The position numbers and the translations under genes were made by a program. The notes below the pieces were generated by a model that was not told the origin of the DNA, made no database searches, and worked only from the letters and a program-made list of their open reading frames with translations. From assembly GCA_035582835.1 (NCBI GenBank), contig JAYKAV010002442.1, positions 451,396-515,395 on the forward strand: DNA of 64,000 nt. The letters run 5' to 3'. The DNA is from Phoebastria nigripes. Lineage: Eukaryota > Chordata > Aves > Procellariiformes > Diomedeidae. The first letter of the stretch is position 1. Each line of letters begins with the position of its first letter. Positions 1 to 13,662 of this stretch are shown piece by piece.

Positions 1-3000
1 TGGCACAGTGAAGCTCAGGTCTGCTTGGATTGTCAGCACTGCTGCAACATACATTTTAAATAGCCAGAGATCTTGGCAAAACAGAGCTCACCGAGCAGCG
101 ACTGTTTTCCATGTCTTTGCATGTCTATTATATACTGTATGCATTCCTGTGCAATCAGCCTCTGCAGCAAGTGACTTTTTCCCAGTGTAGCAGTTCCATG
201 TTTTTGCTACATTGGATGTTTGCCACTTGCAGTTTCATTCTGTCCAATTCACCTCCAAGACACAGATCAAGGAACTTCAGGCAAGGATCAACTGTTTTCA
301 GTGCAGTTTCATTTTGCTGCTCCCTTTTTGTGATTTCTAAACTAGCTGCACATCAGGGCTGACTGATCCGTTGAATACCTGGCACCTTTTAGAATTGCTC
401 TTCAGGCTGGGGCCACATCAAGAGCATTTACTTCTACCCCAAGTCTACGTGGCTGCTCAGCCGTTGTATGCAGCAGGCTGGCATCACACAGTGCTTTTGA
501 ATGGATGCTGTTTCTCTGCTGCAGGTGCTCATCCTTGCTTTTGTGTTTCTTTAGCCTGCAATCATGATGCTCTGCAACCCCATCCGCAGACTTGTCAGAC
601 ATCACCTTTTAAATAACTGGCGTACCCTTGAGACAGGCATTGACAGATGCTTGCTGCTTCCAAGCTGCCTTTTGTAAGCAGGCTTATAGAATTAAACAAC
701 TAAACTGTGACCAGAGCAGTAAGCAACGTGCTTTGGATGCTGAGCCATGACCCCACTGACAAAATGTCCCCTGGGCTTTGCACTTCTGAATAAAGCCTTT
801 GTTCCCTGGCATGGGCCCTTGTGGTATGGCAGCTCTAATCCTGCTCGGCTGCCACTGGAAAGATAAGAGGGAAGGAAGGAAGAAAGGTCCATCTAAGGTT
901 AAGACAGTAGATCTCACTAGATCTGCAGCGATGAAAGATTTAGCCTTTCAGCCTGTAACTTCACATCCTCTAGTAATTGTCTAGGCAGAAGATAGCTCAA
1001 TCACATTAAAAAGTTGGGCTTTTTAAAGCTGTAGAAAGGAAGTCACTGCACAGCTGGGTTGCTAAGGTGCAGAAGGCATGAGGAACGGTTTTGTTGTACA
1101 CTGTACATAAAGGCGTCTTAATTTCTGACGCATCAACCCTCTTCCTGCCTCCCTTTATGCCTCCTCCTCCCCTGTACCTTAGGGCACATTCAGGTGAAGC
1201 AATCTGCCCACGAGTGAGAGGTCCCCAGGCGAGGTGTGCGCAAACCACTGACTGTAAGCTAACGCGGTGATGGGCCCACAGGGGTCAATCTGAGCTGTCC
1301 CACCATCGCCCATCACAGCTCCTGTCTCAATAGGGGATTTCCCAGTAAGCTTCAAATAATAAGTGCAAACAGCTTGCGAAGAAGAACATGAAGGAACGCA
1401 GAATTGTGTGTTTAAATCAACAGCAGCTAAACTCATGTTACAGTATATCAGGTCAAAATATGGAGTGAAAATACTTAGACCTGGTTGCTGTCAAGGGTGA
1501 AATTGTTCACTGTGAGCAGCCCGTGGTGCATGTCTCACTAGAGCCGCCTTTGCTCAGTGGGAGCAGCAACCAGCTCGCGGGTGCTGTGCTTCAGCCAGGG
1601 TGTGTGGGCTGAGGAGGGGCTGGCAGCACACAGTCTGGACAAAACCAGCTGCTTCAAACCCCCAGGCACGTTTCAGGGACAGAAGAAGCAATGGCAGCGT
1701 TGGGGTCTGGCACTGGGAGGCTTCCAGAGGAGCTGCAGGCAGAGCTGGGACACAGTGCAAGCGTCTGCTCAGTGTCCCTTGCAAAAGATGGGCGAGTGTG
1801 TCCCTGCCTGGGGGCTATGCAGCCCTGGGGATGATCCACACAGTTTATATCAACTAAGTGCAACTGGCTTGCACAAGGATTCTTGGAGGAATAGGCTAAA
1901 GAGCTCTCAGGACAAAGAGTGGTCCTTTTTCATACATTTTAGAATAAAAGGAGACTGGAAGAAAGCCATGCTCTAAGAGGGAATGAGCTATATAGTCACA
2001 GAGCTATTAACCTTTTGATCAGTGCAGGAGCACTATTAGTATGGATGATAGCAGGCTCATTTGAAAAGGTGATGATATAATTGATACCAGCTGACGTGAT
2101 TTAATGGAAAAATAGACCTTTTCTAATGAGCTTAATAGTGCTTTTATGAGGGAGTTGTGGCGGTGAAATAGATTTATAAATGAATATGACTTGCTATCAA
2201 TATTGGGCTTAAAATGTCATAAAATCCATATTATATGGACTAAAAGTGGCTAAATGAGACATTTCAAAGTGTTTTTAGTGTTGGGAAAGCATTAGTGAAC
2301 AGGCATATGTTGGCTTGGTTTGTGGTCCAGTGTTATTCAAAACTTTCTTAGTGATTAAGAGGAAATGTTTAAGGGACTGTTAATCAAGATGGATGATGAG
2401 ACAGAGATTTGGGAAATTGGAAGGCAAATTACTCAGATTATAGCTTTTTCTGTTGTCTGATGCCCACAAACAAGACAATAGCCAGACAAAAAAAACCCAC
2501 TTATTTCATTAGCAAACCCAAACCAGGAGAAAAAAAAAAGTCCATTTGGGCTGAACAAAATTCTTCCTTTGACACAAGATGAAATATTTTCTTCTGGGTA
2601 GTAACAGGAGAATTAGGCNGCCCAGAAACTGAGGGTTGAAGCAGAGAAAAACCCAACCAAAACCCCNCAAATTATTAGGAACTTCCAAGCACTTACAAAT
2701 GACAAAAATCCACTGATGTTGTAGGTGCATGTATAAGTAGAAAACACCTGAGAGCATGGGAANATTGTATGACTTGTACATTTGGTTGTATGAATTGTAC
2801 GAAGTTGGGGCTAAGGAACGTGCTGAATGAATGTGCTAACGTTTACAGAGCATCACTTCAGAGAGGAGCAGGCTCAGCAAGAAACTACAACAAACCAAAG
2901 CTGCTTTGCCTTTAAAAGTTCCTCTTTGCCTCGTCCAAGAGAAGCAGAAAGGTGACTGGGTCAGCCTGGAGGTACATCCACTTGAGAAGGTTTCTGTGCG

Positions 3001-6000
3001 AGCAGCGAATTAACCGTGTGGCAGAATGGTGAGTCATCCCTCTCGTCAGGGCTAATTTGGGAAGAGATGCTCTCTCCTCAAAGGCTGCCTCTGGGGGCTG
3101 GTTGCGAGGGCCATGTCTGTGGTCACGCGTGAAGTCAGGCGGTGCATTGCAGAGACATGGGAAAGAACGATTTCCTCAGACTGTGCTGTGGGACAGCGTT
3201 TCTGGGAATCCCAGTGCTGGCTGGGGGACCCTATGGGGACAAGTGTGGCCTCTCCATGTGTCTTTTAGAGAGGTCAGGCCATAGTCAGTGCCCTGGGACA
3301 GGAAACGTGGCTGCCTGCAGTGTCAGGCACAGGCACGCGCTGAGCTGATTCATCTAAACTCAGACCCAAATGGTCCTTCCAGGGCTCCCTGCTCCCAGCT
3401 CATTAGCCGTAATTCAATCAAAGCATGCATGTATGTGGAGAAGATGCAGCCCTTGTTACTGGAAGGAAATCTTACCCACTAACAGGTGTACCGGGGAAGA
3501 AATCAATGGTGGGGGGTTGCACTGAAAGGGATTTTGTGCAAAGAGTGCTTAGGGCTGGGGTATTGGAGAAGCAAATCAGGGAGTTCAGCACAGCTCCAGG
3601 CCCCCTCCCCGCAGCAGGGCTCGGCACGGGGGCCGCTCGCGTGGGCAGAAGTGTCATCAGGGCAGCTGCTCGCACAGGCCTTCTGCAGCCTGGGGCCTTG
3701 GGGACCAGTGCCACCCTAGTTAGTGCTTCTCGGGGGTGTGGGAGGTGCTCCGGTTCCTCGTGAATGCTGTCTGCAGAGCAGATCGGGGGCCAGACATGTA
3801 TTGGGATGGGGATGCCCATGAGAAAGATGGGCAATGCTCTGCCCAGTGTCCCCCGTCCACCCAGGCGATTTGCTAGCCCAATCCCAAGGTGCCTGGCAGG
3901 CTTTGTGAGACATGAAGAGGAGGAAGAGTGGGAAGAGTGGGCCACTGTTAGCCTCTGCAAGGCGGACCAGGGAAGGCAGCAGTGACAGGAGAGGCTCTGG
4001 CCCAGCAGCACATCCTCACAGCTCCCGTGTCATGCCCCTCTCTGTTTCCAGTGACGCAAAGCAGCTGTCTTCCTTGCGCGGTCGTGCATCCCACAGCATG
4101 CTGCTCTGAGATGGGAAGGGACTGAGGCAGGAGAGCCCCGTGCTGTCAGGAGGGCAACACCCTGTAGTAGCTCGGCTCTGGGCAATGACCACCAAAGCCA
4201 CATTCCCCGTGCTCCCTGCATCCTCCCACGGCCTGCCGCTTGGCTGCAGCTGAGCTGAGGCACACATCCCACATGCACTTGTGTACGGGGGTGAGCACAC
4301 GTGTGTGATGTTTTTCCCTAGCCGTGATGGTGGGAGGGAAAGCTCCGTTTCATAGCCTTGTCTCTAGCTGCTTGGGGAGGCAGGACGGGGGAAGCAGCAG
4401 GGACGAGTGGGTGGGGGACAAGGGATGCCACAGTGGGAACCGCAGACGTTTACTATCGTGCTGTCTCCTGTGAGCCCCTGGGTGCCTCCAAAGCACCTCA
4501 CGGCCAAGAGATGTATTGGCCAGGGAGCCCCCACCCCCAGCCTTGCACCCCCCAGCCCATTCTCACTGCTGATTTCTCCATACCGCAGGTGAAGCGAGGT
4601 AGCAGTGACGTGACAGGCATAAAAAGTGGCATGAGCTGCCGCTTCTCTCTGGCAGGGAGGAGGAGATTTTGGTGTTGAGCACAGCACAGTCTGTGCCCTG
4701 GGAGAAGAGGCCTGACTGTGAAGGGTAAGAGATGGAAGGGGGTAATTTTGATTGGGGACCAGCTGGAGCAGCTAAGAAGATATTAAACTGCAACAGCTGG
4801 GAAACATAGCTTAGAGGAGAAACAGTACACAAACCCAAACTCCTCGCATGGGGGCCAGACAGAACCTAACTGTGTTAATGAACTGGAAAAAGGGAAATTT
4901 CAACTGCAGCAGTTCTAGGAGTCTGCATACCAGTCCAGGGAGGATGGTCTTAATTGCAAAGCCCTTTAGGCTGGCTGTTGTGATGGCAGTGTTAGAAATT
5001 TCTTATTACAGCCTGCTCACACAGAAGTTGGGGAATGTAGAAGGTGACTTGATGTTGACAATACCAGCATTTGAGTGTCATTAGAGCCATGCAGCAAATG
5101 TGCTTATAATCCACAGAGAAGTGTGACATTCCTAAATCTGGTTACACGCCAATTTGCAGAGAAACTGCAGAATTTCTGTGTTCTGCACAGAGGTTCCCTG
5201 CCCTAGCAAGCAGCCTTTTGGNGCTTCCTGAGCCAGGAGGTCAGGCTCTGGCTGCCATGGTTAGGGTCAGGGTTAGAGCTTGCAGATACCTTGACCATGT
5301 CAGCCAGCTGAGCTCTTGAATTGCTTGAATGAATGTGCTGCAGTTGCCACGAACAGCAGTACCATTGCACAAGTTTGAGATTAAAATTAAATTAATTAAA
5401 TTAAATATTTAGCAGTTAATTAATTAGTTAAGTTTTTTCCCATTGGCCNTATTCTGCCCTTTGGCTTCTCTCCTCCCCAAACAGAAGACCTAAGAGAGCT
5501 TTGGCACCAACTCTGCCAGTGCCCAGCCACTTCCTACAGATCCACCCAAGCACTATCAACTCACCAACACTAAAAACACAAGGGGATTCACTCAGTTAAA
5601 GTTTTACACTGCCCTGCGCTGGAGCTGATTTTTAGTCCAAAAAGTGCAGGACTTGCAGGCACATTGCCTCAGGTTTGGCAACAGGATAGTCACATTCGTA
5701 CAAAGGCATTTTAAAGTTAATCAGAGCATTGCCTTTCAGCACGGTTAATGATCTGAGAGGATGCAGTATGCCAAGGCAGGTAAACTAGTCTGGGATTTGG
5801 GTTGTCTGTGCTGCTGGCTGTAGGCTCTAGAGACATATGAGGGAAAAGCTCACCCTGCAACTTCTGCATGTCATGGGCAAAGTATTTAAAGGTTTCTGGG
5901 GAGAGGGAGCGCAGCAGTGGGTAGTGTGGGCAGACAGCCTGCTGCTGAACTGAAGCTTCTTTATTTCACAGCAGGAACAAGACTTGAAGTGCAGCAGACC

Positions 6001-6990
6001 ATATGCATGTCCATCTGCCCAAAGCTTTCCCCTCTTTTATAATGATGGTACAGGCTCTGCTGAGCCGTGACTCAATAAATATCAGCCAATTCTCTCTCTC
6101 CAGAGGGGCAACTGCCTTCTGCACCCTCCAAGGGCTGAGAACAAGTGGTGTAGCTGGAGTCATTCTGCTCTCCCTTGGGACTACAGCAGAGCCAGGCACC
6201 ACCAAACATCCCCACAGCCAGGTGTTTCACGGGTTCATATTTTAGCACAGAGTAGCCTCAACGCTGCCACGAAGTCCTCTCTGGGCAGGCACAGTTATGC
6301 CTATTGTTTTAATTAATCATCTTCCCTTGGGGACTCGGGGACTCCCAGGTCCCAAGGTCTGGCTCTTGATTAGGGGCAAATGCAAATGGCAAAGTAAGGT
6401 ATTGCAGTGATACCCATATATCTAAGGCAGCTGTGTTGTCAACCTGTCTTTCTTTTTCCTACACATGTGCATGAGCTGTCCCCAAATAGGTGTGTGCCGG
6501 GACACACACATTTTATATTCCAATAGTGATATGCCCCTCAGAGTTTTTTTTTCAGCCTCATCAAAGGCATATATCCACATGCCTCTAGAATAAAACAGGA
6601 CAGCCTCATCTGCCTGGGTAGTTCCCTGGTGAATTTACATTCTTCTTTCCTTAGAGCTCTGGTTTCTGCATTTGTTGGGATTATGGGAACCTTTTGTGTT
6701 TAAAATTCTTGTCCCTTGTTTTCCCCAGCTTGCTTTAAATAGAAGTGGAAAATGAACAGAGGAACCAGCAAAGCTCATCTCACTTCTCAGAATTGATTCT
6801 CTGACCCTTTTTACTGTCTGTGCCCCTCTGAAAATCTCCTCCAGCTTTTATCTGCACCGTTCCACCTTTTGCAATAGAGGAAAGCCCCTGAAGCTTTTTC
6901 CACCCTTTTAAAAGAATCCACCTCTGCAGCCAGACACCAAGCTTCATTTCTGGTAAGGTTTTCAATCCGACTCGCTCCTTTGTCTTGGCT
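1..6990. other. Non-coding upstream region of RGS4
   Basis: No reading frame here shows a recognisable domain or a believable exon with paired splice sites. The frames are short and occur on both strands. The stretch holds an AT-rich, low-CpG segment at about 1985-2470, an AT-only patch at about 5381-5432 built from AATTAA-type units, and otherwise unique-looking DNA with several single N bases. Because it lies directly 5' of RGS4 it probably includes distal regulatory DNA for that gene, but this is inferred from position only. Confidence 0.5.
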
Positions 6991-6992
6991 TA

Positions 6993-6999
6993 TACGTCA
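6993..6999 (+). promoter_or_regulatory. CRE-like site upstream of RGS4
   Basis: The heptamer TACGTCA, a one-base-short match to the cAMP response element TGACGTCA, lies about 100 bases before the RGS4 TATA box. CREB/ATF binding is inferred from the motif and its position. Confidence 0.35.
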
Positions 7000-7095
7000 C
7001 CCTCTTCCTCTTGGGTGGGCAAAAGGGGACGGGTGCTGCTGCTGTGCTGACTCCTGACTGGGTCACCGAGTGCTGCTGGGCTGGCTGGGCTGGGC

Positions 7096-7102
7096 TATAA
7101 AA
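7096..7102 (+). promoter_or_regulatory. RGS4: TATA box of RGS4
   Basis: A clean TATAAAA lies 132 bases before the RGS4 start codon in a GC-rich context. Transcription is therefore expected to begin near 7125-7132, giving a 5' UTR of about 105 bases in the first exon. This strong core promoter suits an inducible, rapidly turned over gene product. Confidence 0.7.
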
Positions 7103-7233
7103 CCGAGCCAAGGCAGCGCAGCTGGCTCAGAGACGAGACTGAATTCTGCAGACGGTGAAGGGTCCGCACGCAGCCTCTGCTGCCTCCTGCGCTGTTGTTT
7201 TTCCTGGAATACAGAACCGACCGCGGGAGCAAG

Positions 7234-10200
7234 ATGTGCAAGGGACTCGCTGCACTGCCAGCCACTTGCTTAAAAAGGTACTGTTTATTTCTGAGCATCT
7301 GTTAATGGTCTTGTTTGTCTGGAGATACGCTGATGTATTGCACTTTGTGTCTGAAGCAGAAGTGGCGGATTCGGCTCTGATTCTTTTGTAAGATTAGATG
7401 CAAATGATTGCTTACAGACGCTTTTTTTTCTGTTAGTCAGAAGCAGAATTGCACAAAGGTTTTGTACGGAGCTGTGGGAACTCTAAACTCATCCTTCCGA
7501 TTAGCAAAACAAGCAGCTTTCAGCATTGCTATATTTTGATATGCCTGTCATCTGCTTCTGCCGCAAGCTTTGCACCCCTTTTCTCCTTTGAGTCCTCTTT
7601 CTCTGCTGAATTTTCTTTTCTTGATTTTTTGAGGGGGGAGCAAGGCAGATGGGATATCAAAAAAATTGAGGGTCATTCCCCAAAACACATCCCAAATGTA
7701 GAAACCCAGCCTGGCAGGACCAGAGACCCAGCAGGCAGGGCGGGGATGCGGGCCAGCCCAGGGCACCGCGGATCTGGATGCGGCACCAGCTGGTGGGGGG
7801 TCAGCCTGTATCCCCCGGGTATGTACTGATGGTGAGGGACCAGGCCAGGCTGTTCTCCCAGTGCACAGCGCTATGGGGCTGATGTGGGGCTGGCCATATG
7901 CTATTGTGCGGTGCCGATCAGGATGGGCTGAGCTGTACCGCTGCCGTGGGCGCAGGATCTGGCTGCATCCCGGTGTGCGGTACTGGCCAGGCATCCCAGT
8001 GCTGGCGGAGTGGAGCCTGTGCACCCCCAAGGATGCCCTTGGCGGCATGGCCTGCCCCACAGCCCAGCGTGAGGGGGTCTCTATGCCTGCAAGGCGGCCA
8101 CGAGCCCTCCTGGAGGGGTGTTACTCCCNTTCAGGTGCTGTGGGTCCTGGAGACCCCTCAGCAGGGTGGCCCAGGTCCCCAAAACTCCCTGCTCATCCAG
8201 CCCATGCAAACTTGCACGGGTCTCTGATGGCGCAGCGCTACCTTTCTGGTGGCTCATGCCCCCAGGAGCGCTCCTGAGGCTGCTTCCCAGTGGCTGTGCA
8301 ATGGGAGAGGGTTGGGAAAGTACAAACTGAGACTCAGCCTGCTCCCATCTGGGAGAAAAAGCTCCCCGCTCATGGTGGATTTGAAAACAAGTGCTGAAAA
8401 TGTGAGGAAAAAATATTGACACTCTCCCCCCAAATTTGCAGGAACATTTGACAGGGGAAAAAAAAGGACATTTGAAAAAATGCAAAGAAAAAAAAGTTCA
8501 CATCTTTTAACCACCTCTGTCCACGATTCCCAAGAAAATCCCTCTTTCCCAGAAAGCTGCAGGACTCACTGCAAGCAGCAGTGTCTTGTCTCCTCCTGCT
8601 GCCGCCTTCTGCAGACCTGAGCGGTCTCCTTCTGGGGGCAGGCAGCATGGCAGCACGAGGCAGCCCCAGTCTGGCAGCGCAGAGTACCCGATGTCTGCCT
8701 GGGCAGGGCCTGGATCTTGGCCCTGGTCACACNCACCCTGCTCTAAAGAAGCTATGAGTTTCCTTCGCTCTCACCCTAGTGCTGGAGTTGTTAAGGAAGC
8801 GCAAGCAAGCAGTGAGATAAGATATGGCTGGGACTGCTGACAGGGTGCTATGGCTGGAGCAAAGAGCAGTGCTGGGAGGCTGAGCAGCTACTGGAGCTCA
8901 GCCCTGCGGCACAACCTCTTGCTCTTTTCCAGGCTCTGATCTGAGGAGCAGGAGAAGAATTTCCTGCTTATGCTATCATTGCACCCTGCAGCAAGCAGGA
9001 CTGATTTACCTGCCCCCTCGTTCTTAAACTGGAAGAAAATCCAGAGGGATGCTGAGGCCAATACCAGCTGCATATCTAGATGCTGCTGTCAGGCAATGGT
9101 TGTCCTGAGCACGCTGGAAAGCAGAACAAAATGAAGCATGCATCCTTGTACGAGCTTGCCATGGAGCAAGGGAGTAGCTTGCAATTAGCGTGGGCTGGTT
9201 GTGGTGAAGCTCCTGGCTCATCCCCTGATCTCACCCCACGGTCCTGCTCCTAGCCCTTCACTTCCTCCCTTCCCTCTGTGTCACGGGCAGCTGCTTGGTG
9301 GGGTGGCCTGGCACGGCCCCGCTGTTCCTGTAGCTGGGTGATGGGGTGGGGAGATGGCAAGGGCTGCAGGAAAGGATTAGTAAGCGTGTAAGAACTGGAC
9401 ACTGGTAGCGGGGCAAATCAGTTTAGGGAGAAGTGACACATTTACAGCACGGTGATGCCTTTCTATTGCAGTATTTTAACTGTAAACAAACAGTAGGAAA
9501 ACAGCAGCTTCTCCCCCTTTGCCAGCCCTGCCTCCAGGCTGATGACCTTCTCAGCAAGAAAATGGTGCTGTTGAACGTGAAAACTGACTTCTTTGACTTT
9601 GTTGTATTTGTCTAGCAACAGAAATGTGCATTATGTGATGAGTGGAAAGTCAGTGCTGGAGTCACTAGCAGTGACCTGCGTTTGTGTCACTGAGTAATGC
9701 TGAAGGAGCTTATTGCGGGTGAGGAGGCTGCAGAGGGAGTTGTAATGCATTATCTTCATCTCGTTCTTGAATTGTTTCTTTCAGTGCCAAAGACATGAAG
9801 CATCGTCTGGGCTTCTTGCTGCAGAAGTCAGACTCCTGTGACTACAGCTCTTCCCAGGGCAAGAAGGAGAAAGTATCTTCAAGCCAGAGGTAAGAGCAGA
9901 TGCTGCCGTGTAGTTAAGCCCAGGCTGGCTGCAACATGTTGTTTACTCTTCACTGAGCTGAACTTCATTAGCGTTTCTGCTGCTGCTTCCCAGTACCTCC
10001 TGAACACCTGTGTGTTTGAATCTAGTGTGGCAATAGTCCTCAGGTATTGATAGTCCCTTTCCATGAAGAAGGTTGAACTAGAGGTCCCTTTCTGCCAACG
10101 CTTCTGTGATTTAATATGCATGTGCACATGGAAAGACTTGTGCAGTCTCCTATGCAGGGGAATAACGGCATCACAAGACCCAGTGCGACTTGACACATTG

Positions 10201-12636
10201 CAGAATCAGCATCACTGTCTCTTTGAGTTGGATTTGTGCAATGGTCCACACAGCTGCACAGGGGTATTGGCACAGAAAACAGAGCGAGCAGCCTCTCAGG
10301 GTATCACTGCTCTCACTGAGGTGCAAGTAGATGGTGTCCTTTCCAAAGAGGACTCCAAAGGCCAAGGTATGCTCCTGGCATAGATGAGCCCTAGGATGTT
10401 CTGGTATGGTAGGGGGAATGAATGCAGGATGTGTTCCCACATTCCCCATGTGTTTCTAGTTCCCATGTTCCTCTCTCTTCCATATAGCTACTGTTCCCCA
10501 ATAGGTTAAAGAAATCAGCCCTTTGGAGTTCACTGATATGACCTGTAAGAGTGATCCCAGGTCCGTGCCCCATCAAGAGATGCAGCCAGTCACAAAATAA
10601 ACACAAAGTCCCCAACAATTTTTCCAGGAAAATTCCTTTCCAGCCCATGGCTGGTGACGGGGATTGCAAACCGGAATTTCTGTAGATTAGATCTGGGATC
10701 CCCAGGGGTCTCTGTAAGGCAAGCAGACATTTTCTTCTTGGTCTCTCGTGTATGCTCTTACAACAATCAGGGAAAGAGATTTTCTAATGGTGCTGAGCAA
10801 AAAACCAAATTTGTCCTTTCTGTACTCCCCTTAAATCTCCCCTATGTTTCTCCCTTTGTCTCCTTTTAGGGTTAGCCAAGAGGAAGTCAAAAAGTGGGCA
10901 GACTCTTTGGAAAACTTGATCCATCATGACAGTAAGTAAAGAGGGCACTTCTGCTGGAGATGTTGAAGGTGCTGCCTGCAAAGTCTGTGTGCTGAGCAGA
11001 CCCTGGAGGGGGCATGGGACATTTCCTCATGTCTCTTAGCAGCACACAGTAGCTCCTTTGGCCACACAGGCCTTTGGGAGGAGTGGTGAAGGTTGTTCTT
11101 GGTCAGATCCAAGGGACAATCCCAATGTATCATGAGTGGGGCTTTGACCTACTGCTAAGCTGTCCCTTTTGTGAAGGCGACTGGTTTAGCCCTGTGCAAG
11201 GGGAGGGCAAGACTGCAGTACACAGCTAACAGTGGGTTAAACAAGAACCAAAAAATGGAGAAACTGTTTGCAGCTGAGCCCATGGGAGACTTTGTCTTCC
11301 GGTCAGTTCCAGTCTACACTGATGTCCTTGATGTTTCCTTCATGTTGTTCCCATGGCCTGAGACTCTGCGGCGTGTGTTGGCTGTCTCCTCGGGGCCTCC
11401 TGGGAACATGCAAGTTGCTTGTGTTCTCCTGGCTGAGCCACTGAAGGTCAGTGGGGGAGCAGGCAGCTGAGGACCCACGTGTGACATCCCCATGGGGCCT
11501 GTCTGAATTCCAGCCTCCCTCGGCACGTGTGAGTGACTGCCGTGGAGGCAGGCAGCCATCCCCAGGGGAGCTGCTCATTCAGCTCTAGGAAGGAGAATGC
11601 AGAATTGCTGTTTGCTGGGGTTCATGGGTATGACTATCCAGGAACCAACACTCTTACCTGATCTGATTTTCCTCTAAACAATCTGTAGGAGGACTGGCTG
11701 CTTTCCGTGCTTTTCTCAAATCTGAGTACAGTGAGGAAAACATCGAGTTCTGGGTCAGTTGTGAGGACTACAAGAAAACCAAGTCACCAGCCAAGCTCAG
11801 CCCCAAGGCCAGAAAGATCTATGATGAGTTCATCTCAGTGCAGGCAACAAAAGAGGTATGTGCACAGAACATTTCTTGAGCAAAGGTATCGCCCTAAATC
11901 CTGAACCAGGCCAGCAGCACAGGGAAGTAGAGATCTGGTAGTTTCACAGGAGTTGAAGGATGCTGCTTCTCTGTTAGCAAGCAAATGGTGTCATTTTTAT
12001 TGCTTTCATATTAAACTTGGGTAGAGAGAAGGTGGGTTTAGATACAACCACGTGGCCATCCCACGTGCACACTCAAATGGGAGAAGCCCGAGAGGACTAT
12101 GATTCCCAGTGTTCCAGCTGCTCCTGTGCAGTTGTTCGAGTTTCCTGGCTGGCTGCAGAGGGATATGTGTCAGTCTCCTCTGACAGTTCGTCTGGCAGCA
12201 GAGATGCGTTGGTATCCAGCTGCACAGATTCTGCCAAGGCTACAGGGTGTCCAATGGCCATTTTAGACCACTGCCCATCAAGGACAGCTTAAACACGCTT
12301 GGTGAAGAGATGCTTGGATTTCTCTTTATTTATGCTAGCCATTTCTGGGACAGATTCTACTTATGCTGTCCCTTTGGCCCACAGGTGAACCTGGATTCAT
12401 GCACACGGGAGAAGACGAGCCACAATATGCTGGAGCCTACACTATCCTGCTTTGATGAGGCTCAGAGAAAAATATTCACCCTCATGGAAAAGGATTCTTA
12501 TCGCCGTTTCCTCAAATCCCCCTACTACCTGGACTTGGTCAGCCCACCTGGTGCTGGCTTTGGGCCCGAAAACTGCAAAAGAAGCCACACTCGCACCTTA
12601 GACTGCAACTCTAACATCATCTCTCAGTGCGCCTGA
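7234..12636 (+). CDS. RGS4: Regulator of G-protein signalling 4 (five coding exons)
   Basis: Coding exons are 7234-7277, 9785-9889, 10870-10931, 11689-11855 and 12385-12636, all with GT/AG junctions; together 630 bases encode 209 residues (human 205). The protein is a GTPase-activating protein for Gi/o and Gq alpha subunits at the plasma membrane. It begins [12 protein letters not shown]: Cys2 (known in RGS4 as the Arg/N-degron residue) and Cys12 (a palmitoylation site) are kept, followed by the amphipathic membrane helix around [15 protein letters not shown]. The RGS box runs from about residue 57 to 178, with SEYSEEN and [10 protein letters not shown] carrying the switch-contacting residues. 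The C-terminal tail after the box is about 30 residues and differs from the human one, but still ends in QCA. Exon 1 coding length, exon 3 and exon 4 match RGS5 in this window. Confidence 0.96.
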
Positions 12637-13597
12637 ACCTGCAGCAAGGCAGGGGCGGGCTGGGCTCTCGCAAGAATATACGGCAGCAAAAGCATTCATT
12701 GGCATGAAGCAACAGAGCTGTCTCCAATAGCTGTCTAATGTCCCAGTTGTATCCCATGTCATGCAACAGCCAGCATTTGTAACCCAAGCCAGGCTCAGTT
12801 TGTGTAGCAAACCCTCCTCTGACTCCATCGGTGTAGGAGCCCTGGAGTCTGTCTCTGACATGAAAGCTGGGTGCAATCAATGCGTGTCCGTTGTGTTTCT
12901 GGTGAGCCCTGCAAGCCCAGGAGGGCGGTGGGGGAGCACGTGCTCAGACCCAGCACTGCCCACCAAGGGACCAGACTTGCAGTGTTGCAGTGTGACACCT
13001 AGCAAGGAGCAGCGGAAAGAGGAAGCCAGGGGAAGCGTTGGGGACTGTGATCTCCCCTTTCTAATTGGCAAAAGCTTAGATGAAAAGGACTTGCTCTGGT
13101 GCTTAGCTGTTCATATAGCTCCCGAATGTCTAGGCTTTCAGTAGTATTTGCTCAGAACTCAGGCTGTGCTGCATTACAGTAATCGGACATAGGAAGAGCT
13201 CCTACTCTTTCTTGAANGGAGACCAAAACCTTTCAGACAAACAGCCTCCCTTGATCACCACAGCCACAATCACAGGGAAGCTCTCCCCTCTGGCCACTTC
13301 TCCATCTAGTTTATGCTGGCCAAGGATCTTTCCTAGGGCTGTACAGCGCTATTATTTTGGGGGAGGTTCGTTATTTCATATCTTCATGCGCCCAGGTTAA
13401 ATACCGTAGCTGAGCAGAACAGAAACATGTTCCTTCTCTCCCAGACTGGCAGGTGTGTATTACTAACTCTGGGAGTGCCGTCTGAACTCAGGTTTGCCTG
13501 CCCTGGCTTGTATGGAGCAGTTTGAGGTGGGATAGGACCACTACCACAACAGCTGGGGAGGAAAGACCCTGCCTGGGAGTACTTGAAAATGTCTTTT

Positions 13598-13599
<2 letters not shown>

Positions 13600-13659
<60 letters not shown>
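13600..13659 (+). repeat. Uninterrupted T(60) tract in RGS4 3' UTR
   Basis: Sixty consecutive T bases, preceded by a broken T stretch (13594-13598), sit in the RGS4 3' UTR. They would be read as poly-U in the mRNA. The run could be an expanded homopolymer, the poly(A) tail of an inserted retro-element on the minus strand, or an assembly artefact. No retro-element body was recognised next to it. Confidence 0.85.
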
Positions 13660-13662
<3 letters not shown>

